Below, piece by piece: positions 9,620 through 18,440 of a stretch of 64,000 nucleotides of DNA. The DNA is from Unio delphinus (lineage: Eukaryota > Mollusca > Bivalvia > Unionida > Unionidae): the NCBI GenBank assembly GCA_029339505.1, contig JAQISU010000108.1, forward strand, positions 20,283,501-20,347,500. Direction: 5' to 3'. Position numbers and translations under genes: made by a program. Numbering within the stretch: position 1 is the first letter of the stretch; each line of letters opens with the position of its first letter. Under the pieces are notes generated by a model. The model was not told where the DNA came from. It did not search any database and saw only the letters and a list, made by a program, of their open reading frames with translations.

Positions 9620-10137
9620 ATGGATCTATATTGTGTGAAGTGTAAAACGCGTACTGGCACAGATGACTTGACGACGATTACAACTAAAAATAACCGATCA
9701 GCGCTTTCTGGTAAATGCGTGCAATGTGGTACAAAGAAATTTAGATTTGTGTCTATGAGATCTGATTTAAAAAAAAACGAGGAGGTGATATCGCAGCCAA
9801 ATTGGCAAAACTCCCTGGAACCCCATGGGCAAAGTACCCCGGAGAAAAGCACCTTCCAGGATATAGCTATTGTGGACCGGGAACCAGACTTGATATCAGA
9901 CTCAATAATCAAAATCAACCCAACCCCGGTGAAGAACCAATAAACGCCATTGATAAGGCCTGTCACCTTCATGATGTTGCTTATAAAAGCAGCAATCTGC
10001 AACACAGGCATCTAGCAGATGTGAAATTAATTCATGCGTTAAATGCTATTCCTGATAAATCCTTCAAAGAAAAATTGTCTTCATTTTTGATAAAATCGGC
10101 TATGAAAAGTAAATTGATGTTAGGTTCCGGTAATTAA
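9620..10137 (+). CDS. Zinc-ribbon plus parvovirus-type phospholipase A2, apparently joined by -1 frameshift (outer provirus)
   Basis: The 5' frame starts MDLYCVKCKTRTG and has two CxxC pairs (CVKC, CVQC) of a zinc ribbon. At 9769-9777 it meets a run of nine A followed by C, which contains A AAA AAC in phase. The PLA2 frame is open only in the -1 phase after that point. It carries the calcium loop YCGPGTRLD and the catalytic CHLHDVAYKS helix, as in parvovirus VP1 and in PLA2 proteins reported from adintoviruses. PLA2 in small viruses helps breach the endosomal membrane. The outer copy's zero frame runs on to 9943 in unrelated sequence. Total coding length is about 172 residues. Confidence 0.75.
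9772..9778 (+). promoter_or_regulatory. Candidate -1 ribosomal slippery site A AAA AAC
   Basis: In the zinc-ribbon frame the codons are TTA AAA AAA AAC, so the heptamer A AAA AAC is in the exact phase used by known -1 sites. The downstream PLA2 frame is -1. The same nine-A run and phase are kept in the inner provirus (25999-26008, minus strand). Polymerase slippage on the A run would be an alternative route to the same product. Confidence 0.6.
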
Positions 10138-10141
10138 TAAT

Positions 10142-11086
10142 ATGGAATCAATTTATTATTCTCCGAGGGGATACTGGAGGGGTAACGCTGCAATCAATAA
10201 ACTCGCTAGCGCTGCAAAAGTGAAAAAAACCACTGCGGCTAATTGGTTATCCAAACAGGCACTATGGCAAATTTATCTACCACCGCCTAAACAAATTCAA
10301 TTCTCGCATTTTGATGTGACCGCTCCTAATGAAGTTCATCAGGCTGATATATTATTTCTGCCACATGATCGTGGTTACAAATATGCGTTAACCGTAGTTG
10401 ATATTGCAAGTCGATACAAAGAAGCAGAACCGTTAAAAACAAAATCAGCCACTGAAGTCGCTTCTGCATTTGAAAGGATTTATCGACGAGGTCCTCTGCG
10501 TTGGCCAAATCTATTGCAGGTTGATCCTGGCAAGGAATTTCAGGGTGCAGTGTTATCTACAATGAAACATCATAATGTCACCACACGACGAGGGCATACT
10601 GCGCTACATCGCGATCAGGCCATTGTAGAACGATTTAATCGGACGATTGTTGAGCGGTTATTTGGATATCAATACGCAAAAGAATTCATTCAAGAAAAGC
10701 GATCCAGTGAATGGGTTAAAAGATTACCATCTGTGATTACTGCACTGAATAACGAGATTACTCGAACAATCAACATGAAACCTATCAACGCGAATAAAAA
10801 GAAGTCAATACCCGTACAACCACAAAAAGACTTCAAAGAACCAATTCTTGGTAGTAGTGTCATTGTGAGGTACTTATACGAACCAGGAGAGCTTGAAGGG
10901 GGTAGAAAAAGGGCTACTGATCCTATTTGGAGCGTCACTACGCATAAGATATCTAGTATAACACGATCAACTGGTAGACCTCCAGTCTATAAACTGGATT
11001 CAACTGCCCCTCAGCGGGGTTTTACTCGACAACAACTACAAGTGATTCCCGAGGATACTCAATTGCCACCGCATGGTCTTAACTAG
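10142..11086 (+). CDS. Retroviral-type DDE integrase, outer provirus
   Basis: The 314-residue protein has an N-terminal helix-turn-helix-like region and then an rve core. The catalytic residues are seen as QADILF (D69), LQVDPGKEF (D128) and AIVERFNRT (E163, 35 residues later). The C-terminal part, with VYKLDSTAPQRGFTRQQL, is a small beta domain as in Polinton integrases. It inserts the viral DNA, and the 5-bp target duplications fit this enzyme type. It starts 5 bp after the PLA2 stop and overlaps the convergent PolB gene end by 8 bp. It lacks the short in-frame palindrome insert found in the inner copy. Confidence 0.93.
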   Translation: MESIYYSPRGYWRGNAAINKLASAAKVKKTTAANWLSKQALWQIYLPPPKQIQFSHFDVTAPNEVHQADILFLPHDRGYKYALTVVDIASRYKEAEPLKTKSATEVASAFERIYRRGPLRWPNLLQVDPGKEFQGAVLSTMKHHNVTTRRGHTALHRDQAIVERFNRTIVERLFGYQYAKEFIQEKRSSEWVKRLPSVITALNNEITRTINMKPINANKKKSIPVQPQKDFKEPILGSSVIVRYLYEPGELEGGRKRATDPIWSVTTHKISSITRSTGRPPVYKLDSTAPQRGFTRQQLQVIPEDTQLPPHGLN

Positions 11087-12205
11087 CACCGTTGCGTCTA
11101 TTGCACTCAAGACAAGTCAACATCACATTATTTCTGACATGACCGAGATTGTTATTTTTTCTGTCTACGGTGAATTGGCGAGGATCCTTATCCGAATACT
11201 GCCAACGCATTATACAATTGCAACTCGCGCAGTGATTATTCTGTTGTTTCTTCAAAGTGATTATTAGTTCAGCATCAATATCAAATTCTCGTTGTTTTTT
11301 TTTTTGTCCTGTTGTTTGTAACCGGAGAGTTTTTTATTAATGATGCTAACATCAATATCACTTATTGCTGTGTCATTATCATCGAAAACAACTCTTCGAA
11401 GTTGATTTATGTTTCGTACTCTGGATACTGCGAGATAGACTAAATTCGACCATTCGATGTGATTATCCACCATCCAAACAATTGTATTCGATATAGTCAA
11501 TCCCTGTGAAGAGTGTATTGTTGCTGCGTATCCTAGCGTCCACGGGGATTTATTAGCACGCAATGCATCTTCAACGACATTGATATCAACCAGCACAATA
11601 TCATTTAATACCAGAATTTGTTTTTCATTCTGTCCTGGAATATCAACTTCAATATTCTGTTTTCGTGTATCCGATGGCCTATAACAAAGGGGTACTGGAA
11701 GCGTTGCAAATTTTTCTTTATGCAATTCAAATAACTTCATTTGAAGTGTGTCCCTGACTATTTTTCTACTTGCAATTATCAAATCATTTGGTCTCCATGT
11801 TTCCCAGAAATCATTCATTGGAGTTTCTGAAATCACTTCACGCGCTATTTCGCATTGGATTCTATCCGGTTGTAATCTAATTAGCGCTTTGAACTCGCGT
11901 AATCGTTCATCAAGTGATCTATAATCAGTGGTGATTTCTTCATAGTAGTCTACAAAACCCTTTAGCCATTCATGTGGAGATGCACCGACAAATGGTGGTG
12001 GTTGGCCGTGATCCCCGCACATGACTTTTGTGTTTTTGTTTAACAACCACTCAAGAAATGTTTTTAATACATCTAATGACACTGTGCATATTTCATCCCA
12101 AATTATGATTTCAGGAATGAATTTATCACCCATACGCTCAGGAGTCCATTTGTCACCTTTCCATCGAAAAAAACTGTGATAAGTGCAAGCATTTACCCCT
12201 CGTTG
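11079..12205 (-). pseudogene. C-terminal helicase-HNH part of the outer PolB gene, cut by the inner provirus
   Basis: The fragment begins at the inner provirus junction, with the in-phase codons for RGVNACTYHSFF, and carries SF1 motifs II (IWDEICTV), III (GDHGQPPP), V (HSSQGLTI) and VI (LAVSRVR). A T run of 11 at 11295-11305 (nine in the inner copy) shifts the frame, so the C-terminal HNH domain (11079 to about 11295) is out of frame. A small deletion precedes the linker compared with the inner gene. The upstream part of the gene is at 27110-29926. Confidence 0.9.
12201..12205. repeat. Target-site duplication (left) of the inner provirus, CGTTG
   Basis: CGTTG here matches CGTTG at 27105-27109, flanking the inner element. 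The repeat lies in the helicase Ia region of the outer PolB gene. Confidence 0.93.
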
Positions 12206-12455
12206 AGCAGCAGAGAGGGTGAATCCTACAACGTTTTTAGACAAAATTTGATTGAAATCCTAAAACGAGCCTTCCTACGATCAAACAAAATGTCTCAGGG
12301 GTGAACCCTACAACGTTTTCAGACAAAAAATTGATTGAAATCTCCCTACGAAATCATTTTAACAAAAAAAAATGAAAACGATTTTTTAATTAATTTTGGT
12401 CGCATCTTGTTGTCATCCACCCTCTCTGCTGCTAAAGTTTTCAGTTCTGGGTTAA
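12206..12455 (+). repeat. Left terminal inverted repeat of the inner provirus
   Basis: This is the partner of 26854-27104. It has the same architecture as the outer ends, but about 30 bp after GAACGAGCC-like sequence is replaced by an unrelated block containing ATGTCTCAGGGG. The left and right inner ends differ at about three positions (an A-run change near 12287 and one base near 12449). Confidence 0.93.
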
Positions 12456-12519
12456 CAAAAATAATAAAATGATTAGATCGAGTCTTTAGGATGAAAATCC
12501 TTTGAAATTGCAAAGCAAT

Positions 12520-13902
12520 TTATGATTTTACAAACAGACTAATCACTAACACCTCTTCTTGTAAATCAATCAGATTATTTGACTGGTCGGTGAGTTTGAA
12601 ATTAATTCTGGTTAATGAATTATTATGGCATCGCATGTAGACAGGATTAATTGGGTTTTCAATAATTAGGAATCCTGGAGGAGCTGTTGGTGCAAACGAA
12701 TAAAGAATATATCCTTGCTGAGCTTGATTTGATCGTTCGAGATTAATCTGATAGCTTCCTTCGATAACATCACACACTAAATTAAGTGCAATCACTGAGG
12801 ATATATTCACATTGAACGGAGCGATATGCCTGCCGCCACCATCTGGATCATTATTATGTTTGAGGATTTTTATTTCCGGTGATGTTGTTTTTTTCCATGC
12901 GTCATGAATTATTTTAAAACCAATATCGATGGCATCATTGAGAAGTTTTTTTAGTTCTGGTACGTTATATCCCGGTAGTTTGAATGTGGGGATATTTTCA
13001 ACGCGGATTTTATAGTCTAATGCAAATTCTGTTCTCGATTTTGGGTTATCTTCATCTAATATATCCTGAATAATTTTTAGGTTAAATGTTTCCATATCGT
13101 CGATAATTTTATTGCATGTTTCTATGACGCTGATAAATTCATCTCGGGTGAGAGAACCGGATTTAAGAGATATTAACAACAGTGAAAAATCATTATTCAT
13201 TGCTGTGAAATTGTTAACGATTTCATTTTTTTTAGCAAAAGGATACTCTGACAATAATCTACCATCCACCGCCCTATGTTCGAATATGAATCCAAAAAAA
13301 TCTGTAGTGACTTTGTGATCTTTATAACTCTTTATTGGATTATCAGATTTTATCACGTCGGTGACATAATCAGATTTTTTAGGTTCTGGTGCTACAACAA
13401 CGGTTTTTCCCCCTGGTGGTTTTTCAGGCCATCCTAGTACGGTTCTAATAGAACTTTGATAGATATCTACTACGTATCCTTCTGTGCTTATCTCAATTGC
13501 GGATGATAGCGTCGGCTCATGAACTGTTATAGCGATTTTCGATTCTGTTCCAGTAATCGATTTTATTCTACGCGCGAATTCATTATTGATTTGTTCGATT
13601 TGGTATGACCCTGTTGGTATTGAAACGACGTTCCAGTCTGGGGTTCCGTCGGGTTTATTCTTATTCGCAAACACTAAAGAATTATTGGGTTGTTGACCAC
13701 CAAATGATTTTGATCTGATATTAGGCCAACTGTGATACACTCGTAGTTTTGCTAGCGCTATCTCCTTCACTGGGACCGGAGAGGGGAAATTCACACTGAA
13801 TTCTGGATTCGTTGATGTTATTGATATCATGCTTGTTTGTACTGGGTTCGTGTTCTCCACTATTTGTTGAAGTAATTCCTGCTGTGTCGTCATTATACTC
13901 AT
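12520..13902 (-). CDS. Penton-like minor capsid protein candidate, inner provirus
   Basis: The 460-residue protein has an N-terminal beta-rich domain (KEIALAKLRVYHSWPNI, then IPTGSYQIEQINNEF) and a C-terminal beta domain (YMRCHNNSLTRINFKLTDQ). A single-jelly-roll vertex protein is expected at this place in Mavericks, and no other gene fits better. That assignment is an inference from genome position and general pattern. It ends the late block, just inside the terminal repeat. Compared with the outer copy, residues about 160-232 differ strongly while the rest is nearly identical. Confidence 0.6.
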   Translation of the reverse strand: MSIMTTQQELLQQIVENTNPVQTSMISITSTNPEFSVNFPSPVPVKEIALAKLRVYHSWPNIRSKSFGGQQPNNSLVFANKNKPDGTPDWNVVSIPTGSYQIEQINNEFARRIKSITGTESKIAITVHEPTLSSAIEISTEGYVVDIYQSSIRTVLGWPEKPPGGKTVVVAPEPKKSDYVTDVIKSDNPIKSYKDHKVTTDFFGFIFEHRAVDGRLLSEYPFAKKNEIVNNFTAMNNDFSLLLISLKSGSLTRDEFISVIETCNKIIDDMETFNLKIIQDILDEDNPKSRTEFALDYKIRVENIPTFKLPGYNVPELKKLLNDAIDIGFKIIHDAWKKTTSPEIKILKHNNDPDGGGRHIAPFNVNISSVIALNLVCDVIEGSYQINLERSNQAQQGYILYSFAPTAPPGFLIIENPINPVYMRCHNNSLTRINFKLTDQSNNLIDLQEEVLVISLFVKS

Positions 13903-14110
13903 GATTTATTTCTAATTTTGGTATCGAGGAATCATAAATACTGACCATCACTGAGAATTCACAATCTGGTAATGTTGATATTATTGAGATCATTTTGTTT
14001 TTTGGGTTCGTGTTTTCTGATTCCATCGGTGTTGTCATCGTTTCTATATTCATGTTGTCGCTCTAATTTCGATATCGCGGAATCAAAAATACTGACCATC
14101 GCTGAGAATT
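13721..14110 (-). repeat. 151-bp tandem duplication at the junction of the membrane and penton-like genes
   Basis: The end of the membrane-protein gene and the start of the penton-like gene occur twice in a row, offset by 151 bp (ATG at 14053 and again at 13902, minus strand). The first copy overlaps the end of the membrane gene and is a decayed penton start. The same duplication is in the outer copy (37026 and 37177), so it predates their split. Confidence 0.75.
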
Positions 14111-14507
14111 CACTATCTGATATAATCGTATTGTCGAGTGACGACGATATCATCAATGATAATTGCGAATATGCGGTTGATGCAATATGAAATTGAAGTA
14201 AGTAATTCTGCAGTTTACTCTGGCTGCATGATGATATCTTTTTTGCTATCCCGGTTAATATACCCCCGATTGTAGCCACCGCAGAAATGCAAATTGGAAC
14301 TACGACCGGGGCAATCATTGTAACAGATGCAAGTATTATTCCGGCACCAGTGAGAACGCTTGACACCGAGTATATAATAACATCAATTGTGGTGATTCTT
14401 CGTCGGTATTTTTTTATTTTTATTTGATATTCCTCAGTGAGGGTTTTGAGTCTATTTTGAAACTCTCTGACCTGATCATAGCGACATTGCGTCGATGACA
14501 AAGTCAT
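13959..14507 (-). CDS. Predicted two-span membrane protein, inner provirus
   Basis: The 182-residue protein has a basic N-terminal helix (QIKIKKYRRRI) and one long or two adjacent hydrophobic spans at about residues 41-90 (VIIYSVSSVLTGAGIILAS, then VVVPICISAVATIGG). A Cys-Ser segment and a polar tail follow. I do not recognise the family. In the late block it could be a virion or host-membrane protein. It is preceded by the imperfect palindrome at 14523-14536 and is conserved in the outer copy. Confidence 0.6.
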   Translation of the reverse strand: MTLSSTQCRYDQVREFQNRLKTLTEEYQIKIKKYRRRITTIDVIIYSVSSVLTGAGIILASVTMIAPVVVPICISAVATIGGILTGIAKKISSCSQSKLQNYLLQFHIASTAYSQLSLMISSSLDNTIISDSEFSAMVSIFDSAISKLERQHEYRNDDNTDGIRKHEPKKQNDLNNINITRL

Positions 14508-14522
14508 TGTTGTTTATTTTAA

Positions 14523-14536
14523 AAACACTAGCGTTT
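14523..14536. repeat. Palindromic motif AAACACTAGCGTTT (variant)
   Basis: One mismatch from the 14-bp palindrome AAACGCTAGCGTTT. It lies between the membrane gene start and the fibre-like gene end, beside CAATTG. The outer equivalent is 36550-36563. Confidence 0.7.
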
Positions 14537-14558
14537 TCAATTGTGAAATCCTTTTAAT

Positions 14559-15503
14559 TTATTTACTTAACTCCGCTACGAATTCTACATACCATGATAC
14601 CGAAGTTCTAGCCAAATCTTTTTCAGTAGCTGTTATAGTGAACTTTTCAGTTTTATCCTTGTCGATGATCGTTGATATCACATTATTGACCCCGGATGAA
14701 CTCGACGATGATATATTAAATTGAATTGGTGCTACTAGTGTTAATCGATAAATACCTTTAACGGTTGCAGTGATATCTAATTTGTTGTTTGTAGGTGTCC
14801 ACTCAAATGATCCGTGTTGGATTGTATATACTACGTTATTGGTTTTCTCATGAGGAATTTTTGTTTTTTCAATGATTGTTATCATCCTCGAAAAATCACC
14901 TTTGACGGCTTCGATGAAAGTTTTCGTCTCATCGATGGATTTTTTAATATCAGGGAGTTTTATTTCAATTTTATCCAACTGGGTTCCAATAAATTTATCA
15001 ATGATATTTCTACGAAATGATATAAACTGTTTTCCGTTATCTTCAATTTTAGATTCAAGTAATTTTAGTACAGCCAGAGAATTGTTTAACTCATCGTTGA
15101 GAGTTTTTAATCGATCTGTAATCGTCGAAACGAGTACACCCGGTTTGAGTTTACCCTGATCGGAAAATAACGCGATAGTATCCTCGATTGCGTTTTGTTG
15201 TTTAACCAAAATATCATCCAGAGAAATATTACTGGATTTCAATTTACCCTGATCCGAAAATAACGCAACGGTGTTCTCGATTGCGTTTTGTTGTTTAACT
15301 AAAATATCATCCAGAGAAATATTACTGGATTTCAATTTACCCTGTTTGTCCTGAAATACAACTATTTCATTGGGTTCAACACTTTCTAAATTCAACGTCT
15401 CAGCTATTTCATCTTTAATTTTTTTTGTTATATCCTTGATAGAATCAGGGGTTGCAGTGCCATCGGGTTTGGGTTTCAAAGATCTCCCCCAAATATCAAT
15501 CAT
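14559..15503 (-). CDS. Fibre-like protein candidate, inner provirus
   Basis: The 314-residue protein has a short N-terminal peptide (MIDIWGRSLKPKPDG). Two near-identical 31-residue repeats (core ISLDDILVKQQNAIE) follow, then a long predicted coiled coil to about residue 210. The C-terminal beta-rich domain starts at VVYTIQHGSFEWTP and ends WYVEFVAELSK. An N-terminal tail, repetitive stalk and C-terminal beta head is the shape of a trimeric attachment fibre. This is inferred from architecture, not from a recognised homolog. It is intact here and frameshifted in the outer copy. It sits between the protease and membrane-protein genes. Confidence 0.5.
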   Translation of the reverse strand: MIDIWGRSLKPKPDGTATPDSIKDITKKIKDEIAETLNLESVEPNEIVVFQDKQGKLKSSNISLDDILVKQQNAIENTVALFSDQGKLKSSNISLDDILVKQQNAIEDTIALFSDQGKLKPGVLVSTITDRLKTLNDELNNSLAVLKLLESKIEDNGKQFISFRRNIIDKFIGTQLDKIEIKLPDIKKSIDETKTFIEAVKGDFSRMITIIEKTKIPHEKTNNVVYTIQHGSFEWTPTNNKLDITATVKGIYRLTLVAPIQFNISSSSSSGVNNVISTIIDKDKTEKFTITATEKDLARTSVSWYVEFVAELSK

Positions 15504-15527
15504 GTTATTGTAAAACTCTTTCTCTCT

Positions 15528-16022
15528 CTAAAATCGTTTCGATTTCCAGCGATTGCTGGTGTAGTCATTTACGACAATATGAGGTGGTTTTCTAGATGCT
15601 GAAATAGCGTCAAGGACATTTAATACTTCACTGCCACATATTGGTGGGTCAATCATCGTTTGTGTTGGTAGTGTAGAATACCAAGTCTTCATTGGAAGGG
15701 TTTTTATATACCGCATAAACTCTTTTGGTGGGGCTAATCCATATGAATCGAAATAAACAATCCCACGTGGATCAATAGCGTATGCAACCCAGTGAGTTCC
15801 AGGTCCGGTGCTGTTATCTAAATTAATGATTCCGGTTTCAACGCTGTTTGGTTGATGTGGTAATTGATCTTTCATAAAGACACCTCTGAAGTTTTTAATC
15901 ACTAGTTTTTTAGCCGCATCCATTAAATCAAAATTGGACATGGGAATCTTCGATTCCTGAATTAATAAATCGTTCCTGGTAGTCTCAGGCCTGATCCGTG
16001 AACGGATCTCCCGCTGTACCAC
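15528..16022 (-). CDS. Adenain-like maturation cysteine protease, inner provirus
   Basis: The best start is the Met of MSNFDLMDAAKKLV, 22 codons into the 164-residue open frame, because the upstream codons overlap the end of the pX-like gene. The catalytic residues are visible: His in GPGTHWVA, Asp in VYFDSYG, Gln in PTQTM and Cys in PPICGSE. This is the order of the adenovirus and Maverick protease, which cleaves capsid and core precursors during maturation. It is intact. Confidence 0.92.
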   Translation of the reverse strand: MVQREIRSRIRPETTRNDLLIQESKIPMSNFDLMDAAKKLVIKNFRGVFMKDQLPHQPNSVETGIINLDNSTGPGTHWVAYAIDPRGIVYFDSYGLAPPKEFMRYIKTLPMKTWYSTLPTQTMIDPPICGSEVLNVLDAISASRKPPHIVVNDYTSNRWKSKRF

Positions 16023-16456
16023 GAATACGGGGTTCCTGGTAGTCTTAGACCCAATCCGTGAACGGATCGTCCCTTTTTTTTATATCCTTTCCCAGTTGCC
16101 TTCTTTAGTGCCATTCCTGCTGCAGTACCAACGGCTCCTAACGCTGCCGCTTTAGCCACCGCTGGGGCTGCCGCTGCAATCAATGCTGGAATCGCAGCTA
16201 ACAACGGAAATATACCGCCTGTTTTAATCATATTTTTGATAGCAGCCGCAGAAAGAGTAATCTGAACACCTTTTTTGGCTGCAAGTGCATCATTGAAATG
16301 TTTCACCTGACGAGTTGTCAGCGATAATTTATTTGCACCACCAGTCATTTGATTAGGTTTCAACGTGATTGTGGTTCCACATCGCTTAGCCGATTCTGAT
16401 TGCAATTTTTTTAATTGACCGGGAGTTAACGTAACACTAATAACACTATATGACAT
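15962..16456 (-). CDS. pX-like core protein precursor, inner provirus
   Basis: The protein has a basic N-terminal part, then the adenain-type site QMTGGANK (residues about 36-43), then a helix-rich region. An Ala-rich hydrophobic stretch (PALIAAAAPAVAKAAALG) comes next, then a basic tail. Adenovirus pX and Maverick core proteins have this pattern. The inner tail contains a duplicated SVHG.GLRLPGT segment that the outer copy has once, and the duplication extends the overlap with the protease frame. Confidence 0.65.
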   Translation of the reverse strand: MSYSVISVTLTPGQLKKLQSESAKRCGTTITLKPNQMTGGANKLSLTTRQVKHFNDALAAKKGVQITLSAAAIKNMIKTGGIFPLLAAIPALIAAAAPAVAKAAALGAVGTAAGMALKKATGKGYKKKGRSVHGLGLRLPGTPYSWYSGRSVHGSGLRLPGTIY

Positions 16457-16496
16457 TATACATAATAGATTGATTCTAAATCGTTTACAATTTCAA

Positions 16497-17897
16497 TTAC
16501 ATGTTTTCTACTGGTGCATCTACCACTCTCATTCTTCCACCAACACCTTCGAGTAGCATTGATTTATCACTGAGAATGACAGCAACCGCTCTATAATCAG
16601 CAATAGCACCACGAGTCACATTATTAGCTCTAAAATGTATATCAACAACTGACTGTCTTGTCAAATCGAGATGTTCCAGTGAGAAGTAATAGATCGGATA
16701 TAGATTTTTAAAATCATATTGTGATATTTGCAAACCAGTATCGACATTTTGGTCGCGTGCCATAAATGACAACAGACGATGATAAACTCGTGCAATATGA
16801 TTTTCTGTGTAATTAAGTTGTATATCCTCGGATGGTTCCTGTTGGCCGTTTATTCTCAGTGAGATGTCTTTCACACCTAACTGATCAAATATCATATGAC
16901 TGAAACGTTGATCGCCAACTCGTGCGTTATCTTGTAACGCAATAAATATATGACGTGGCGCAGAAACGCCTTGTTTTGATGCTAGATTCCACGTGAATAA
17001 CCCGTTCAGATTTGATTACTTCACATCTGTACTCACGGTTAGCCAACTCAACAACGACTTTCCTCCTTGGTCCATAAATGATAGTAATCGTTCTTCTGCG
17101 GTGATTGCTGGAGTCAACACTGGCATCCACAATGATATTTTTGTTAAATTGACTTTACCGGCATCAGCATTGGGATTTGCAGCATCTGCTGGAATCCTCC
17201 AGATTGCGTCATTATCATCACTCTTTCGTACAAGCGATACTGTATGCTTCGCCCCGTAGATAACTTTTCTGACGTTTCTACAGAATCCAAAAATATGATG
17301 CAGTGGAATCGTACATGAAAATGATTTACGCGCTCCTTGCAACATTGAAATACGTGTTGCAGCTCCTAGATTGAAGTTAGGATCGTTGTTTATAATCATA
17401 TTCTCGACATCAACATTAGCAGCACCAGCATTATTCTGTGGTCGTCTTATAATAAATTGATTTCCTCCAGCGGTATTTTTAACATCCTTTGCAAACATCA
17501 TAGAGGGTCCTGCTGATCTTGTATAATCATCGGAATATCTCGCTAACCCGATTATTGTTGTAGCCACATCAACGTCACGATCTATGGACTCAATTTCTTT
17601 TCCATCAATGAGATATCTAGCACTCTCAAATAACGCCATAATACCATTATTGACAAAACCGACTTGAGTACCAGCTGGATACTCTGTATCATTTGTTCTT
17701 ATAATCTCTCCTTCGATTTCGATAAACGCTTCACAGGGCAAAAAATATTTACTGGTATCATGGACTTGAAGTTCAATTCGCGATCGACTATTTGCGTCTA
17801 TTGCATGATAAGCGTAATATTGATAATCGCGTACAGAATCATCCTTGCCAACTGGGGCGTCTATATCAAACCCCGGATCATGTGATTTTTTGAACAT
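16497..17897 (-). pseudogene. Major capsid protein (double jelly-roll), inner provirus, with one in-frame stop
   Basis: The frame is homologous throughout to the intact outer protein (33110-34573). It contains the Maverick capsid signature CTIPLHHIFGFCRNVRKV. A TAA at 17016-17018 stops it after 293 residues, and the same frame stays open to 16497 (last 133 residues from a Met at 16895). No frameshift is needed. As it stands no full-length capsid protein could be made without readthrough. Residues about 141-185 are unlike the outer copy. Confidence 0.88.
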
Positions 17898-17943
17898 TTT
17901 ATTCTATTTATCAGAGTCTAAATCGTGAAATCATAAACGATTT

Positions 17944-18378
17944 TCATCGACGTAGTTTTTTAAAGCCGCTTCCTGCTATCATATTTGCAATATTGCTTTG
18001 GTCCCCTTGATTTACCATCGACGCTAGTTTTTCATCTACTGCGTTATTTATAATTCTACTAACACTTGCAGGCATTTCCGCTGTAGACGGTAACGGTTTC
18101 TTTTTTCGTGATTTCACTAATGATGTTAATTTATTCTTCGCGGCTGAAAACGCTTTTCCAGCAAGATCTCCAACAGCACCAATACCCTTATCACGAATAA
18201 CTTCAATTGCTTTCATTCCTAGTTGTTTAGCCAACGGCATCACTTTTGGAGCCATTCTCGCAAATAACCCTGCAATGGTATTGCCTAAACCATCTCCGTA
18301 GTATGCTCTATAAACTGGAAACCGTGAATTAACTACGTAGACGGGGGTTGGCTTATCATGATTGTAGTGTATGATCAT
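17944..18378 (-). CDS. pVI-like membrane-active core protein candidate, inner provirus
   Basis: The 144-residue protein has a GLGNTIAGLFARM amphipathic helix near residue 30 and basic RKKK stretches. Its C-terminal adenain-type site is MIAGSGF, matching (M/I/L)xGx|G, followed by a short basic tail. This resembles adenovirus pVI and its Maverick counterparts; the assignment is by pattern. It lies just upstream of the major capsid gene and is preceded by a 33-bp motif shared with the next upstream gene. Confidence 0.6.
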   Translation of the reverse strand: MIIHYNHDKPTPVYVVNSRFPVYRAYYGDGLGNTIAGLFARMAPKVMPLAKQLGMKAIEVIRDKGIGAVGDLAGKAFSAAKNKLTSLVKSRKKKPLPSTAEMPASVSRIINNAVDEKLASMVNQGDQSNIANMIAGSGFKKLRR

Positions 18379-18423
18379 TATTTGAAATCAGAAACCATTT
18401 TTCAATTGGAAACGCTAGCGTTT
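18379..18423 (-). promoter_or_regulatory. Shared late-gene upstream motif and palindrome
   Basis: Directly before the ATG of the pVI-like gene is TTTCTGATTTCAAATA preceded by CAATTGAAAAATGG, and before that AAACGCTAGCGTTT (18410-18423). Almost the same block precedes the 352-residue gene (19500-19530) and both outer counterparts. It is likely a promoter or 5' leader signal. Confidence 0.5.
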
Positions 18424-18440
18424 TTATTCAGTCTCGGTGA

